Virus record (IMG/VR): IMGVR_UViG_3300035670_000829
Span: 1-32,944 of that record
From: a virus
Reading direction: 5' to 3' (one strand)
DNA: 32,944 nucleotides
Shown piece by piece: positions 1-6,109 of this stretch. Made by a program: the position numbers and the translations under genes. Every line of letters begins with the position of its first letter. Position 1 is the first letter of the stretch. The notes beneath the pieces were generated by a model. It was given only the letters and a program-made list of their open reading frames with translations. It was not told the origin of the DNA and ran no database searches.

Positions 1-98
1 TTTGCGAACAACTTGTTCCTCATCTTGAAAAGTGGGCACCTCATATTTGGAGGTATTATGAAGAAAAACGTCTACATAAAGCAAGGTTATCTCCATAA
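1..98 (+). CDS. 3' end of an unidentified gene (partial)
   Basis: The last 31 codons of a gene that begins before the window, read in the frame starting at base 3 and ending with TAA at 96-98. The visible peptide is rich in Trp, Arg, Lys and His and ends in KARLSP. I do not recognise the family. This frame is preferred over frame 1, which is also open here, because its composition looks protein-like and it stops five bases before the next ATG, the tight spacing seen throughout this region. Confidence 0.45.
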   Translation, partial: CEQLVPHLEKWAPHIWRYYEEKRLHKARLSP

Positions 99-103
99 AA
101 ACT

Positions 104-262
104 ATGAAATCATATTGCATAAAAGATCATTTAACTGGTCATGTTTTTAAAATTCTTCTAACAGAAGAAGAATTTCAACATTTTCTCAAAGAGAATCCAG
201 ACATGGATGAATGTATTGATTGTGTTGAATGTGAAGATGCTAGTAGTATAACATTAGAATAA
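104..262 (+). CDS. small hypothetical protein, 52 aa, with CxxCxxC
   Basis: ATG at 104 to TAA at 260-262 gives 52 residues. The N-terminal half is a short beta-like segment followed by an acidic helix. The C-terminal third is acidic and holds three cysteines spaced CxxCxxC (residues 37, 40, 43), which could bind a metal. The start lies five bases after the previous stop and no good Shine-Dalgarno sequence is visible, so translation is probably coupled. The stop codon overlaps the NATAAATA box ahead of the next gene. Family not recognised. Confidence 0.6.
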   Translation: MKSYCIKDHLTGHVFKILLTEEEFQHFLKENPDMDECIDCVECEDASSITLE

Positions 263-265
263 ATA
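258..265 (+). promoter_or_regulatory. candidate late promoter AATAAATA
   Basis: AATAAATA matches the NATAAATA form of the T4-type late -10 box used by marine T4-like phages. Transcription would start around 271, about 20 bases ahead of the TTG at 291. It overlaps the stop of the previous gene. Confidence 0.5.
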
Positions 266-290
266 ACCTTATATTTTATGGAGGTTTAAT

Positions 291-539
291 TTGGCCACAT
301 ATCCAATAATTAATAAGATCACTGGTGAACAGAAAGAAGTTACAATGAGTGTTCACGAATGGGATCAATGGAAAAAGAATAATTCTGAGTGGGATAGAGA
401 TTGGTCTGATCCTTCTACCTGTCCATCTTCATCAGAAGTGGGTGAGTGGAGGGATAAACTTGTTAAGAAAAATCCTGGATGGAATGATATTCTTTATAAG
501 GCATCAAAAGCACCAGGGTCAAGAGTAAAACCTATTTAA
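291..539 (+). CDS. conserved small phage protein, possibly FmdB-type regulator-like
   Basis: 82 residues starting with TTG at 291; a GAGGT Shine-Dalgarno core at 281-285 fixes this unusual start. The sequence is rich in Trp, Ser and Asp, with a C-terminal segment of the form NPGWND...ASKAPGSRVKPI. That ending resembles the C-terminus of small FmdB-like 'regulatory' proteins found next to phoH in T4-like cyanophages. The N-terminal zinc-binding cysteines of true FmdB proteins are absent (only one Cys, in DPSTCPSSS), so a regulatory role should not be assumed. It ends seven bases before phoH. Confidence 0.6.
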   Translation: MATYPIINKITGEQKEVTMSVHEWDQWKKNNSEWDRDWSDPSTCPSSSEVGEWRDKLVKKNPGWNDILYKASKAPGSRVKPI

Positions 540-545
540 TTTTAT

Positions 546-1310
546 ATGGCAAGAAAGAGAAGGGCACCGCAAGACAATCCAATTGGAGTAGGATTAACTG
601 CTAAGCAGATGAAACGAAGAAAACCAATCAATCTAGATTTACTTTTAGATATTGAACCTCTTACAGATAATCAATCTAAACTTTTTGATTCTTATGATGA
701 AGGAAAAAATATAGTTGCTTATGGGGCAGCAGGAACTGGAAAAACTTTTATTGTTCTTTACAATGCACTAAGGGATGTTCTTGATGAAAAAAAACCTTAT
801 GAAAAAATTTATATTATTCGTTCTCTAGTTCAAACTAGAGAAATTGGATTTCTTCCTGGAGGACACGAAGATAAAAGTGCTCTTTTTGAAATACCATATA
901 AGAATATGGTAAAATATATGTTTCAACTTCCTTCCGAAGAAGACTTTGAAATGCTCTATGGCAATTTAAAAACACAAGGAACTATAAGTTTTTGGTCTTC
1001 TTCTTTTCTAAGAGGAACTACATTTGATAATTGTATTCTGATTGTAGATGAATTCCAAAATATGAATGGGCATGAGCAAGATTCAATCATTACTCGTGTT
1101 GGTGAAAACTGTAAAATTATGTTCTGTGGGGATGCTTCCCAAAGTGATTTAGTTCGTCAGAATGAAAGAAATGGAATTCATGATTTTATAAAAATTCTTC
1201 AAATAATGCCATCATTTGATTTCATTGAATTTGGTATTGAAGATGTATGCCGTAGTGGATTGGTCAAAGAGTATCTTATTGCAAAGCACACCTTAAATAT
1301 TACTATATAA
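546..1310 (+). CDS. phoH: PhoH-like P-loop ATPase
   Basis: 254 residues of the PhoH-type NTPase family, nearly universal in marine T4-like phages and related to the helicase-like ATPase of the host phosphate-starvation regulon; its job in phages is unknown. The Walker A motif GAAGTGKT is at residues 60-67, the family signature RSLVQTREIGFLPG at about 92-105, and Walker B ILIVDEFQN at about 164-172, followed by FCGDASQSDL, the sensor-like segment. The basic N-terminal extension (about 30 residues) is typical of the phage forms. No Shine-Dalgarno sequence is obvious before the ATG. The stop codon directly abuts the ATG of the next gene, so the two are probably translated together. Confidence 0.93.
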   Translation: MARKRRAPQDNPIGVGLTAKQMKRRKPINLDLLLDIEPLTDNQSKLFDSYDEGKNIVAYGAAGTGKTFIVLYNALRDVLDEKKPYEKIYIIRSLVQTREIGFLPGGHEDKSALFEIPYKNMVKYMFQLPSEEDFEMLYGNLKTQGTISFWSSSFLRGTTFDNCILIVDEFQNMNGHEQDSIITRVGENCKIMFCGDASQSDLVRQNERNGIHDFIKILQIMPSFDFIEFGIEDVCRSGLVKEYLIAKHTLNITI

Positions 1311-1979
1311 ATGTTTACACATATTGATTTGAATCTTCCTGAACTTAAAAGGGAAATTATAGATGGAGTTCGTTATTATACTATTAACGGAGACAATAAG
1401 AAGTTAGTTTCTATTACCTCCGTTATTAGTCATTATAATAAAGAAAAGTTTTCTAAGTGGCGTGAAAAGGTTGGTGAAGAGGAAGCAAATCGAATTACAA
1501 GAAAAGCAACTAGTCGTGGTACTGATACTCATACCCTTATTGAAAATTATTTGTTGAATCAAGAACTTCCAGAAGTTCAACCAATTTCTGAGCATCTTTT
1601 TAAAATTGCGAAGTCAACTCTTAACCGCATAAATAATATTCACTGCCTTGAAACTTCTCTTTATAGTGAAGTACTAGGTGTTGCTGGATCTGTAGATACC
1701 ATTGCAGATTTTGATCAAGAACTTTCAGTCATAGACTATAAAACTTCAAAAGAACCAAAACCTAGAGAATGGATTGAAGGATATTTTGTTCAAGCCATGT
1801 TTTATGGAATGGCTCTTTATGAAATGACAGGAATTCAAATTAAGAAACTTGTAATTATTATGACTTGTGAAAATGGTGAATGTGTTGTTTATGAAGAACG
1901 AGATCTAAAGAAATATATGAAACTTGTAGTTCAGTATATTAAAAAATTTGTAAACGATAAAATAAAAGAAATTTCTTGA
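1311..1979 (+). CDS. RecB-like PD-(D/E)XK exonuclease
   Basis: 222 residues with the layout of RecB/Cas4-type nucleases: a GxxxH-type motif (RGTDTHTLIE, His74), then GSVD (Asp129) and DYK (Asp142, Lys144), which together form the metal-binding active site. It probably degrades or processes DNA during phage recombination or host DNA breakdown, but substrate and polarity cannot be read from sequence. It begins immediately after the phoH stop, and its own TGA stop is embedded in the TTGACA box of the promoter for gene 33. Homologues occupy this phoH-to-gene-33 position in cyanophage genomes. Confidence 0.82.
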   Translation: MFTHIDLNLPELKREIIDGVRYYTINGDNKKLVSITSVISHYNKEKFSKWREKVGEEEANRITRKATSRGTDTHTLIENYLLNQELPEVQPISEHLFKIAKSTLNRINNIHCLETSLYSEVLGVAGSVDTIADFDQELSVIDYKTSKEPKPREWIEGYFVQAMFYGMALYEMTGIQIKKLVIIMTCENGECVVYEERDLKKYMKLVVQYIKKFVNDKIKEIS

Positions 1980-2004
1980 CATTCAAAAGGATAACGGTTA
2001 TGAT
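1976..2004 (+). promoter_or_regulatory. sigma70-type promoter ahead of genes 33-59
   Basis: A perfect -35 TTGACA at 1976-1981 is separated by 17 bases from TATGAT at 1999-2004, five of six matches to the -10 consensus. Transcription would begin near 2011. The preceding gene's TGA stop (1977-1979) lies inside the -35 box. It would let host polymerase transcribe the gene 33 and gene 59 block before the phage late apparatus exists. Confidence 0.7.
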
Positions 2005-2031
2005 TATGACAATTGTTGAAACTTAATTATT

Positions 2032-2322
2032 GTGCCTCTTACTCTCATTCAATTAATGAATTCTGACATCAACGAAGAATTAGAAAAAGTATTAGAAGAA
2101 AAGTTTTTCTGTCCCTCAAGGTTTGCTCAAGAAATTGAGAAACTTGTTAAGCAGGAAGAATTATCTTATATTGATGCTATAATTACTTTTTGTGAAATCA
2201 ATAAAATTGATTTAGAATCAGTTCCTAAACTTCTTTCTAAACCTTTAAAGGAAAAAATTAAATTTGAAGCAATGGAACTCAATTTTCTCAAGAAAACATC
2301 TAAAGCACGATTGGTATTTTGA
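2032..2322 (+). CDS. 33: gp33 late-promoter co-activator
   Basis: 96 residues. gp33 bridges the sliding clamp and the RNA polymerase beta-flap and is needed for activated late transcription together with the gp55 sigma factor. The core matches T4-like cyanophage gp33: a segment around KFFCPSRFAQEIE, then LSYIDAIITFCE, and an ending LNFLKKTSKARL. The start is uncertain: GTG at 2032 is the first possible, ATG at 2056 in the same frame would remove eight residues, and neither has a clear Shine-Dalgarno sequence. A sigma70-like promoter ends just upstream. The stop overlaps the start region of gene 59, preserving the T4 order 33-59-32. Confidence 0.82.
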   Translation: MPLTLIQLMNSDINEELEKVLEEKFFCPSRFAQEIEKLVKQEELSYIDAIITFCEINKIDLESVPKLLSKPLKEKIKFEAMELNFLKKTSKARLVF

Positions 2323-2324
2323 AT

Positions 2325-2912
2325 GTGAATCCCTTTCAGGTCTACACTACATACTTGGCAATTAAGAATCATTTTACTAATAAGAACTATAATTACTTCA
2401 CATATAATGGAAAAATAAAGGCAAATATACAGTCTTTCTATAAACGTAAGGATAGATTTTATTTTGAAAAGATGTCTCGCCAAAAAACTGATGAAGAAAT
2501 AATTAACTTCTTTGTATCTAACTTTGCATCATGCGATGATCCACAGTCATTGTGGGTGGGTGAGGTTATTAAAGAAGGAGAAAGTAATTATAAAAATTGG
2601 ATGCGTAAAACTCAGTCACTTACATATCTTTTTAAAGAGGAAGTGAGTATCTTAAATTCAGAAAATTTTAATGAGATGTTTAAAATTGAAGGCAATAAAC
2701 ATCCTAAAATTTTAAAAGAATACTTGCAAAGTAAGTTGTCGTTAGAAACGATGATAATCCTAAATGTAATACTCGATTACAAAAAACAGTTTGATAAAAA
2801 ACTTCAAGATCCTGTATGGGAATTTGTATCAATGAAGATTGAAAAATATGCCCCATTCCTACATATTGATAATAGTAAATTTAAATTAATTTTAAAGGAG
2901 TGTGTATTGTGA
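2325..2912 (+). CDS. 59: gp59 helicase loader
   Basis: About 195 residues resembling T4 gp59, which binds forked DNA and gp32 and loads the gp41 replicative helicase. Visible family features are the N-terminal PFQVYTTYLAIKNHF helix, the basic strand around YKRKDRFYFEKMS, and FFVSNFAS followed by LWVGEV, matching FISNLVAN...WIGD of T4. I prefer GTG at 2325 (protein beginning MNPFQVY); TTG at 2319 would overlap the gene 33 stop and add two residues. Its position between genes 33 and 32 is the same as in T4, and it works physically with gp32. The stop overlaps the GTG start of the next gene. Confidence 0.85.
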   Translation: MNPFQVYTTYLAIKNHFTNKNYNYFTYNGKIKANIQSFYKRKDRFYFEKMSRQKTDEEIINFFVSNFASCDDPQSLWVGEVIKEGESNYKNWMRKTQSLTYLFKEEVSILNSENFNEMFKIEGNKHPKILKEYLQSKLSLETMIILNVILDYKKQFDKKLQDPVWEFVSMKIEKYAPFLHIDNSKFKLILKECVL

Positions 2913-3253
2913 GTTTCTTTAACTCTGATCTAGTTCGTGCAGAGATGACAGAAATCTCTATTTTGCAGGATGATATTTACCAAAATCTTTTTTATTTTCC
3001 TATAATGTCAATTGAGGAAAAAAAATTTCATGTTTCTCTTCTTGAAAAACTTTTAAATAAACAAAAGATTCTTTATACTCGTTTAAGTTTATCCGATGAT
3101 CCTGAAGCAGTTGAAATGAAAGAAAAAATCATGGAATCTGCTCAACTTATGGGAATGCCACCTAATGTTGATATGAATTTGATATTCAATAATATGTCTA
3201 AGTTAGTTGAGATGATGAAACAAGAACTTGACATTTCTGATGAATTAGGATAG
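2909..3253 (+). CDS. DUF1825-like conserved protein
   Basis: 114 residues beginning with GTG at 2909; the AAGGAG at 2895-2900 sits eight bases before it and rules in this start over an upstream GTG at 2900. The protein begins MSFFNSDLVRAEM and continues with YTRLSLSDDPEA and a Met-rich end (MPPNVDMNLIFNNMSKL). The pattern of an FF(D/N)S start, a helical middle and a Met-rich helical end resembles DUF1825 proteins of cyanobacteria, and near-identical proteins recur in T4-like cyanophages beside gene 32. Function unknown; an all-helical protein is likely. The cyanobacterial resemblance is one of the hints about the host. Confidence 0.6.
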   Translation: MSFFNSDLVRAEMTEISILQDDIYQNLFYFPIMSIEEKKFHVSLLEKLLNKQKILYTRLSLSDDPEAVEMKEKIMESAQLMGMPPNVDMNLIFNNMSKLVEMMKQELDISDELG

Positions 3254-3256
3254 TAT
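3228..3256 (+). promoter_or_regulatory. sigma70-type promoter ahead of gene 32
   Basis: Perfect TTGACA at 3228-3233, 17 bases, then TAGTAT at 3251-3256 (four of six matches); TATAAT at 3254-3259 is a better -10 but would need a 20-base spacer. It lies in the last codons of the DUF1825-like gene and would give a gene 32 leader of about 55 bases. Plausible early or middle promoter; strength unknown. Confidence 0.5.
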
Positions 3257-3317
3257 AATTATGGGCTGGATGATCCCTTAAGCTAAATCACAAAAGCCAA
3301 ATCCGTATTTAACTAAA

Positions 3318-3746
3318 ATGTCATTTGAATCTCTAAAAAAACAATCTAAACTTGGTTCTCTTACTGATAAACTGGTAAAGGAAGTAGAAAAGATGAACAC
3401 TGGTTCTGGTGGAGTAGATGAACGATTCTGGAAACCTACTATGGGTAAAGGAGACGTAGGTTCTGCAATCATTCGTTTTCTTCCTGCTCCAGAAGGTGAA
3501 GATCTTCCTTGGGTAAAAATGTATACTCATGCATTTCAAGGTCCTGGGGGGTGGCTCATAGACAATTGCGCTACTACACTGGGTCAAAAATGTGCCGTTT
3601 GTGTCAGTAACTCAGAACTCTGGAACTCTGGTAACGACCGTGATAAGGACACTGTTCGTCAGAGAAAGCGTAAGCTTTCTTACTACGCGAACATTTATGT
3701 GGTGAAAGACCCTGCTCAACCAGAAAATGAAGGTAAAGTATTCCTT
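3318..3746 (+). CDS. 32: gp32 ssDNA-binding protein, exon 1
   Basis: First 143 codons of gene 32, whose product coats single-stranded DNA during replication, recombination and repair. The zinc-binding set is present: His in YTHAF, then 12 residues to Cys, 7 to the CxxC of KCAVC, close to the T4 arrangement H-x12-C-x9-C-x2-C. Strong core matches to T4 are AIIRFLPAPEGED, SYYANIYVVKDPAQPENEGKVF. Without splicing the frame meets a TAA at 3747-3749 and would give a protein truncated in the DNA-binding core. Spliced to exon 2 the product is 322 residues (T4: 301). The leader 3254-3317 has no Shine-Dalgarno sequence and is A-rich next to the start, as expected for a gene whose own product may repress its translation. 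Confidence 0.93.
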
Positions 3747-3854
3747 TAATTTAAGAAGAGGCATATAGTAGTAATACTATATGAAAACCAAGTGAATTGC
3801 TGGAAACTCTTGTTAAGTAAACTAACTAAAACGGATTCACTGTGAAAGAAAACT

Positions 3855-3889
3855 GTTCTTTTATAAATAGATTTATAATATAAAAGAAC
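3855..3889 (+). promoter_or_regulatory. late promoter TATAAATA inside an RBS-masking hairpin
   Basis: Exact T4 late box TATAAATA at 3862-3869. Around it, an 11-bp perfect inverted repeat (3855-3865 with 3879-3889, 13-base loop) ends five bases before the endonuclease ATG at 3894. The 3' arm holds the purine-rich AAAAGA that is the only ribosome-binding candidate. A late start near 3875 would leave out the 5' arm. This is the same logic as the T4 td intron, where the I-TevI start is masked in read-through RNA and freed in late RNA. Confidence 0.65.
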
Positions 3890-3893
3890 ACAT

Positions 3894-4817
3894 ATGGTAG
3901 ATAAATTGTATTGTGATTTAGATGGAAAATACTATTCCAAAAAAGGGATAGTTAGAATAATTAAAAAGTTTGGAATAGATATCAAGACCTATTACGACAA
4001 ACATTTTAAAACTGAAAATGAGGGCATATGTCCAAATTGTGGTAAAGACACAAAATTTGCAAAATTTTCATATTCTAAATTTTGTAATTGTAAATGTGCC
4101 TCTCAATTCAATAGTAATACTTCCAATCTATGGAAAAATTCTTCAGAAGAAGAAAAAAAATCTTATATTGATAAGATGTTAAACTCTCGTTATTTAAATA
4201 ACTCAAAAGAGGATATTGAAAGAAAAAGAGTTGAAACTGTTCTTAAAAATACTGGATTTGATTCTTACTCGGAATTTGTATCGTATCATAAAAAGAAATG
4301 GTACAAATCGTTGACTGAAGAAGAGTATAATGATCTTTTTGATAAGATAACTAATTCACGAAATCAATACAAATATCATATGTATACTCTAAATGGTATA
4401 CAAGTTAGAACTCAAGGATATGAAAGATATGTTCTTGATATTCTAGTTAAGTATTTTGATAATACTAAAATTGAAGTTGATAGTAAAAAATCAATAAGAT
4501 ACATGGATAAAACTGGTAAAACTAGAAGATATTATCCGGACATTATAATTGATAAATTATTATTTGAGGTGAAATCTCCATATACTTTAAAACTTCATAG
4601 AGATAATGTATTATTAAAAATGGAAGCATCTAAAAATGCTGGTTATGTACCATTTCTAGTTGTATGGGAACCTAAAGAATCTGAAATGTGTGAAAATAGT
4701 TTAATAGAGACAATCAGCAGCCAAGACCTATCACAGGAGGTAAGGTTCAACGACTATCCGTTTATCGGAGTAGGTTATAAGCAAATGATAACCGAAGTGC
4801 TTGGAATCCATCAATAG
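3894..4817 (+). CDS. intron-encoded PD-(D/E)XK homing endonuclease
   Basis: 307 residues encoded within the gene 32 intron. It would cut intronless alleles of gene 32 so that repair copies the intron across. An N-terminal zinc-finger-like cluster has CPNC at 46-49 and CNCKC at 64-68, as in several T4-like phage homing enzymes. A nuclease domain follows with Glu177 (QGYERYV), the PD of YYPDIIID (Asp216) and EVK (Glu225, Lys227), the classic E...PD...ExK metal site. The last 35 or so codons coincide with ribozyme segments P4' to P8, and the stop codon lies in the loop after P8. No GIY-YIG, HNH or LAGLIDADG motif is present. Expression is probably late only (see the hairpin and promoter just upstream). 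Cleavage site and activity are inferred. Confidence 0.8.
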   Translation: MVDKLYCDLDGKYYSKKGIVRIIKKFGIDIKTYYDKHFKTENEGICPNCGKDTKFAKFSYSKFCNCKCASQFNSNTSNLWKNSSEEEKKSYIDKMLNSRYLNNSKEDIERKRVETVLKNTGFDSYSEFVSYHKKKWYKSLTEEEYNDLFDKITNSRNQYKYHMYTLNGIQVRTQGYERYVLDILVKYFDNTKIEVDSKKSIRYMDKTGKTRRYYPDIIIDKLLFEVKSPYTLKLHRDNVLLKMEASKNAGYVPFLVVWEPKESEMCENSLIETISSQDLSQEVRFNDYPFIGVGYKQMITEVLGIHQ

Positions 4818-4902
4818 TGGATTATGATATAGTCTGTTCTATATTGAGAAATATAGCTGAATAAAATCGGGGTTGGACTTGCGAACCAACTTGAACATAA
4901 AG

Positions 4903-5442
4903 TTTAAATTCGGTAAGAAGATCTTTGATAAGATTCTGAATGCAATGCAACCAGAATTTGAAGATGAAGCACCCATCAATCCTTTTGATTTCTGGCAAGG
5001 TGCTAACTTCCGTCTCAAGATTCGTAAGGTAGAAGGATACTGGAACTACGATAAGTCTGAGTTTGATTCTCCTGAAGCACTTCTTGATGATGACGATGCT
5101 CTAGAAGCAATTTGGAAGAAAGAATATTCACTTTCTGCCATCGTTGCTCCAGATCAATTCAAGTCTTATGATGATCTTGAGAAGCGTCTGAATTCAGTTC
5201 TTGGTATTGGTAAGGTTGCTCCTAGGTCATCTACTGCAGATGAAGAAGAGGAGTATGAATCTTATACTCCTGCGAGGAATACTGAAGAGAATGTAATGCA
5301 GGAACTTGAAGAGTCTTATCGCAAGAGTAAGTCTGCTCCTCCAGTACCTGATGATCTCAAGGCACAGTTGAATAGTCTATCATCAACCGATGATGATGAA
5401 GATGATGCTCTTTCTTATTTCCAGAAACTTGCTAGTGATTGA
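4903..5442 (+). CDS. 32: gp32 ssDNA-binding protein, exon 2
   Basis: 180 codons including the stop. In the frame joined to exon 1 it begins FKFGKKIFDKI, matching YRFGKKIWDKI of T4 gp32 directly after KVF, so nothing conserved is missing at the junction. Further matches are FWQGANFRLKIRKVEGYWNYDKS and a segment ending KSYDDLEKRLNSVLG. The C-terminal 60 residues are low-complexity and acidic (TDDDEDDALSYFQKLASD), the tail that in T4 recruits partner proteins such as gp59. An open frame also continues upstream to 4873 through the intron end, but those codons are intronic. The TGA stop abuts the stop of the convergent gene 53. Confidence 0.92.
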   Translation, partial: FKFGKKIFDKILNAMQPEFEDEAPINPFDFWQGANFRLKIRKVEGYWNYDKSEFDSPEALLDDDDALEAIWKKEYSLSAIVAPDQFKSYDDLEKRLNSVLGIGKVAPRSSTADEEEEYESYTPARNTEENVMQELEESYRKSKSAPPVPDDLKAQLNSLSSTDDDEDDALSYFQKLASD

Positions 5443-6108
5443 TCAATAATATAATCTGATATTATCAGCACGTTTTAAGGTGGGGTTCACATACTGATCC
5501 CCATCTTTTTTGTATGTCATAATATCTTCTATGTCATTAAATACTACACCTAAGTATAGTGGTTTAAGAATAAAAATTCCTCTTTTTTGATCTTCTACTG
5601 AAGATTCGTATTCATAGTTAGTGACAGGGACTACAACATCTTGTTCAAAAACTATTCCTCCATCTTCATTATATTCTACTGTGAAATCAGGATCTACCCA
5701 AATACCAGAAGGAACAATTGTAACTCCTGCTGAATTTTTTACTTCTATTGATTCATAATGATGAATTCCGTTGTAAAGATTATCATAAGATCCATATTTT
5801 TCTAACATCACTTTATCAAAAGTTCTTTGAGTCATTGGCCATTCACTGTAGATATTCAAAATATTATTTGAAAGAAGAACTACCCAATCTAAAGTTGAGT
5901 CATTATAAAATTTAAATGCTACGTTGTCTGGTCTTTCGTCACCAATAATTTGATACTTTTCAAAGAAAGAAAGATCTTGGAAAATATCTTCTCTTAATTT
6001 TCCTTTTTTAAAAAGATTTTTTACTGGGACATAATCCGATAGATTTTTTTCATCGTGATTCCTTGATACATATTCAAAATTTGGGACTTGTCTGAAGTAC
6101 GATGCCAT
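5443..6108 (-). CDS. 53: gp53 baseplate wedge subunit
   Basis: 221 residues on the minus strand. gp53 is a peripheral wedge protein that helps join the wedges into a baseplate around the hub. The recognisable core is a segment of the form RPDNVAFKFYNDSTLDWVVLLSNN followed by a Trp-containing turn (IYSEWPMTQRTFDKVMLEKYG), parallel to RPEELANAIYGNPQLYWVLLMCN...YYGWITSQ in T4 gp53. It starts one base after the gene 48 stop, so both share a transcript. The stop codon touches the gp32 stop, and no terminator separates the convergent genes. Confidence 0.85.
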   Translation of the reverse strand: MASYFRQVPNFEYVSRNHDEKNLSDYVPVKNLFKKGKLREDIFQDLSFFEKYQIIGDERPDNVAFKFYNDSTLDWVVLLSNNILNIYSEWPMTQRTFDKVMLEKYGSYDNLYNGIHHYESIEVKNSAGVTIVPSGIWVDPDFTVEYNEDGGIVFEQDVVVPVTNYEYESSVEDQKRGIFILKPLYLGVVFNDIEDIMTYKKDGDQYVNPTLKRADNIRLYY

Positions 6109-6109
6109 T

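Larger units (their letters stand above)
3747..4902 (+). ncRNA. group I intron in gene 32
   Basis: A 1156-base self-splicing intron interrupting gene 32. The 5' exon ends ...CTT and the intron ends in G (4902). The guide GAGG (3758-3761) pairs with exon CCTT with the required G-U at the splice site (P1). AATTTAAG (3748-3755) pairs over 8 bp with the start of exon 2 (P10). Other pairings seen: P2 3762-3770/3775-3783; P4 TGCTG 3798-3802 with CAGCA 4715-4719; P5 CTCT 3807-3810 with AGAG 4706-4709; P6 ACCT/AGGT 4726-4741; P7 GACTAT 4752-4757 with ATAGTC 4829-4834; P8 GGTTAT/ATAACC 4773-4793; P9 4839-4845/4850-4856 closed by a GAGA loop. The GCAGCCAAG and GGTTCAACGACTA strings match the conserved group I core. 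P3 was not assigned. The endonuclease gene is inserted in the P5 side and extends into the core. Confidence 0.9.

Noticed and set aside
1628-1635. CATAAATA inside the exonuclease gene
   Set aside because: Lies mid-gene with no gene start nearby; expected by chance in AT-rich DNA.
2000-2026. Eight-codon leader ORF (MIMTIVET) ahead of gene 33
   Set aside because: It begins inside the -10 box of the predicted promoter, so it would not be on that transcript; no sign of attenuation structure.
4873-4902. Upstream extension of the gene 32 exon 2 frame to a TTG at 4873
   Set aside because: These codons lie in intron stem P9.2 and the encoded residues do not align with gp32; the open frame is a by-product.
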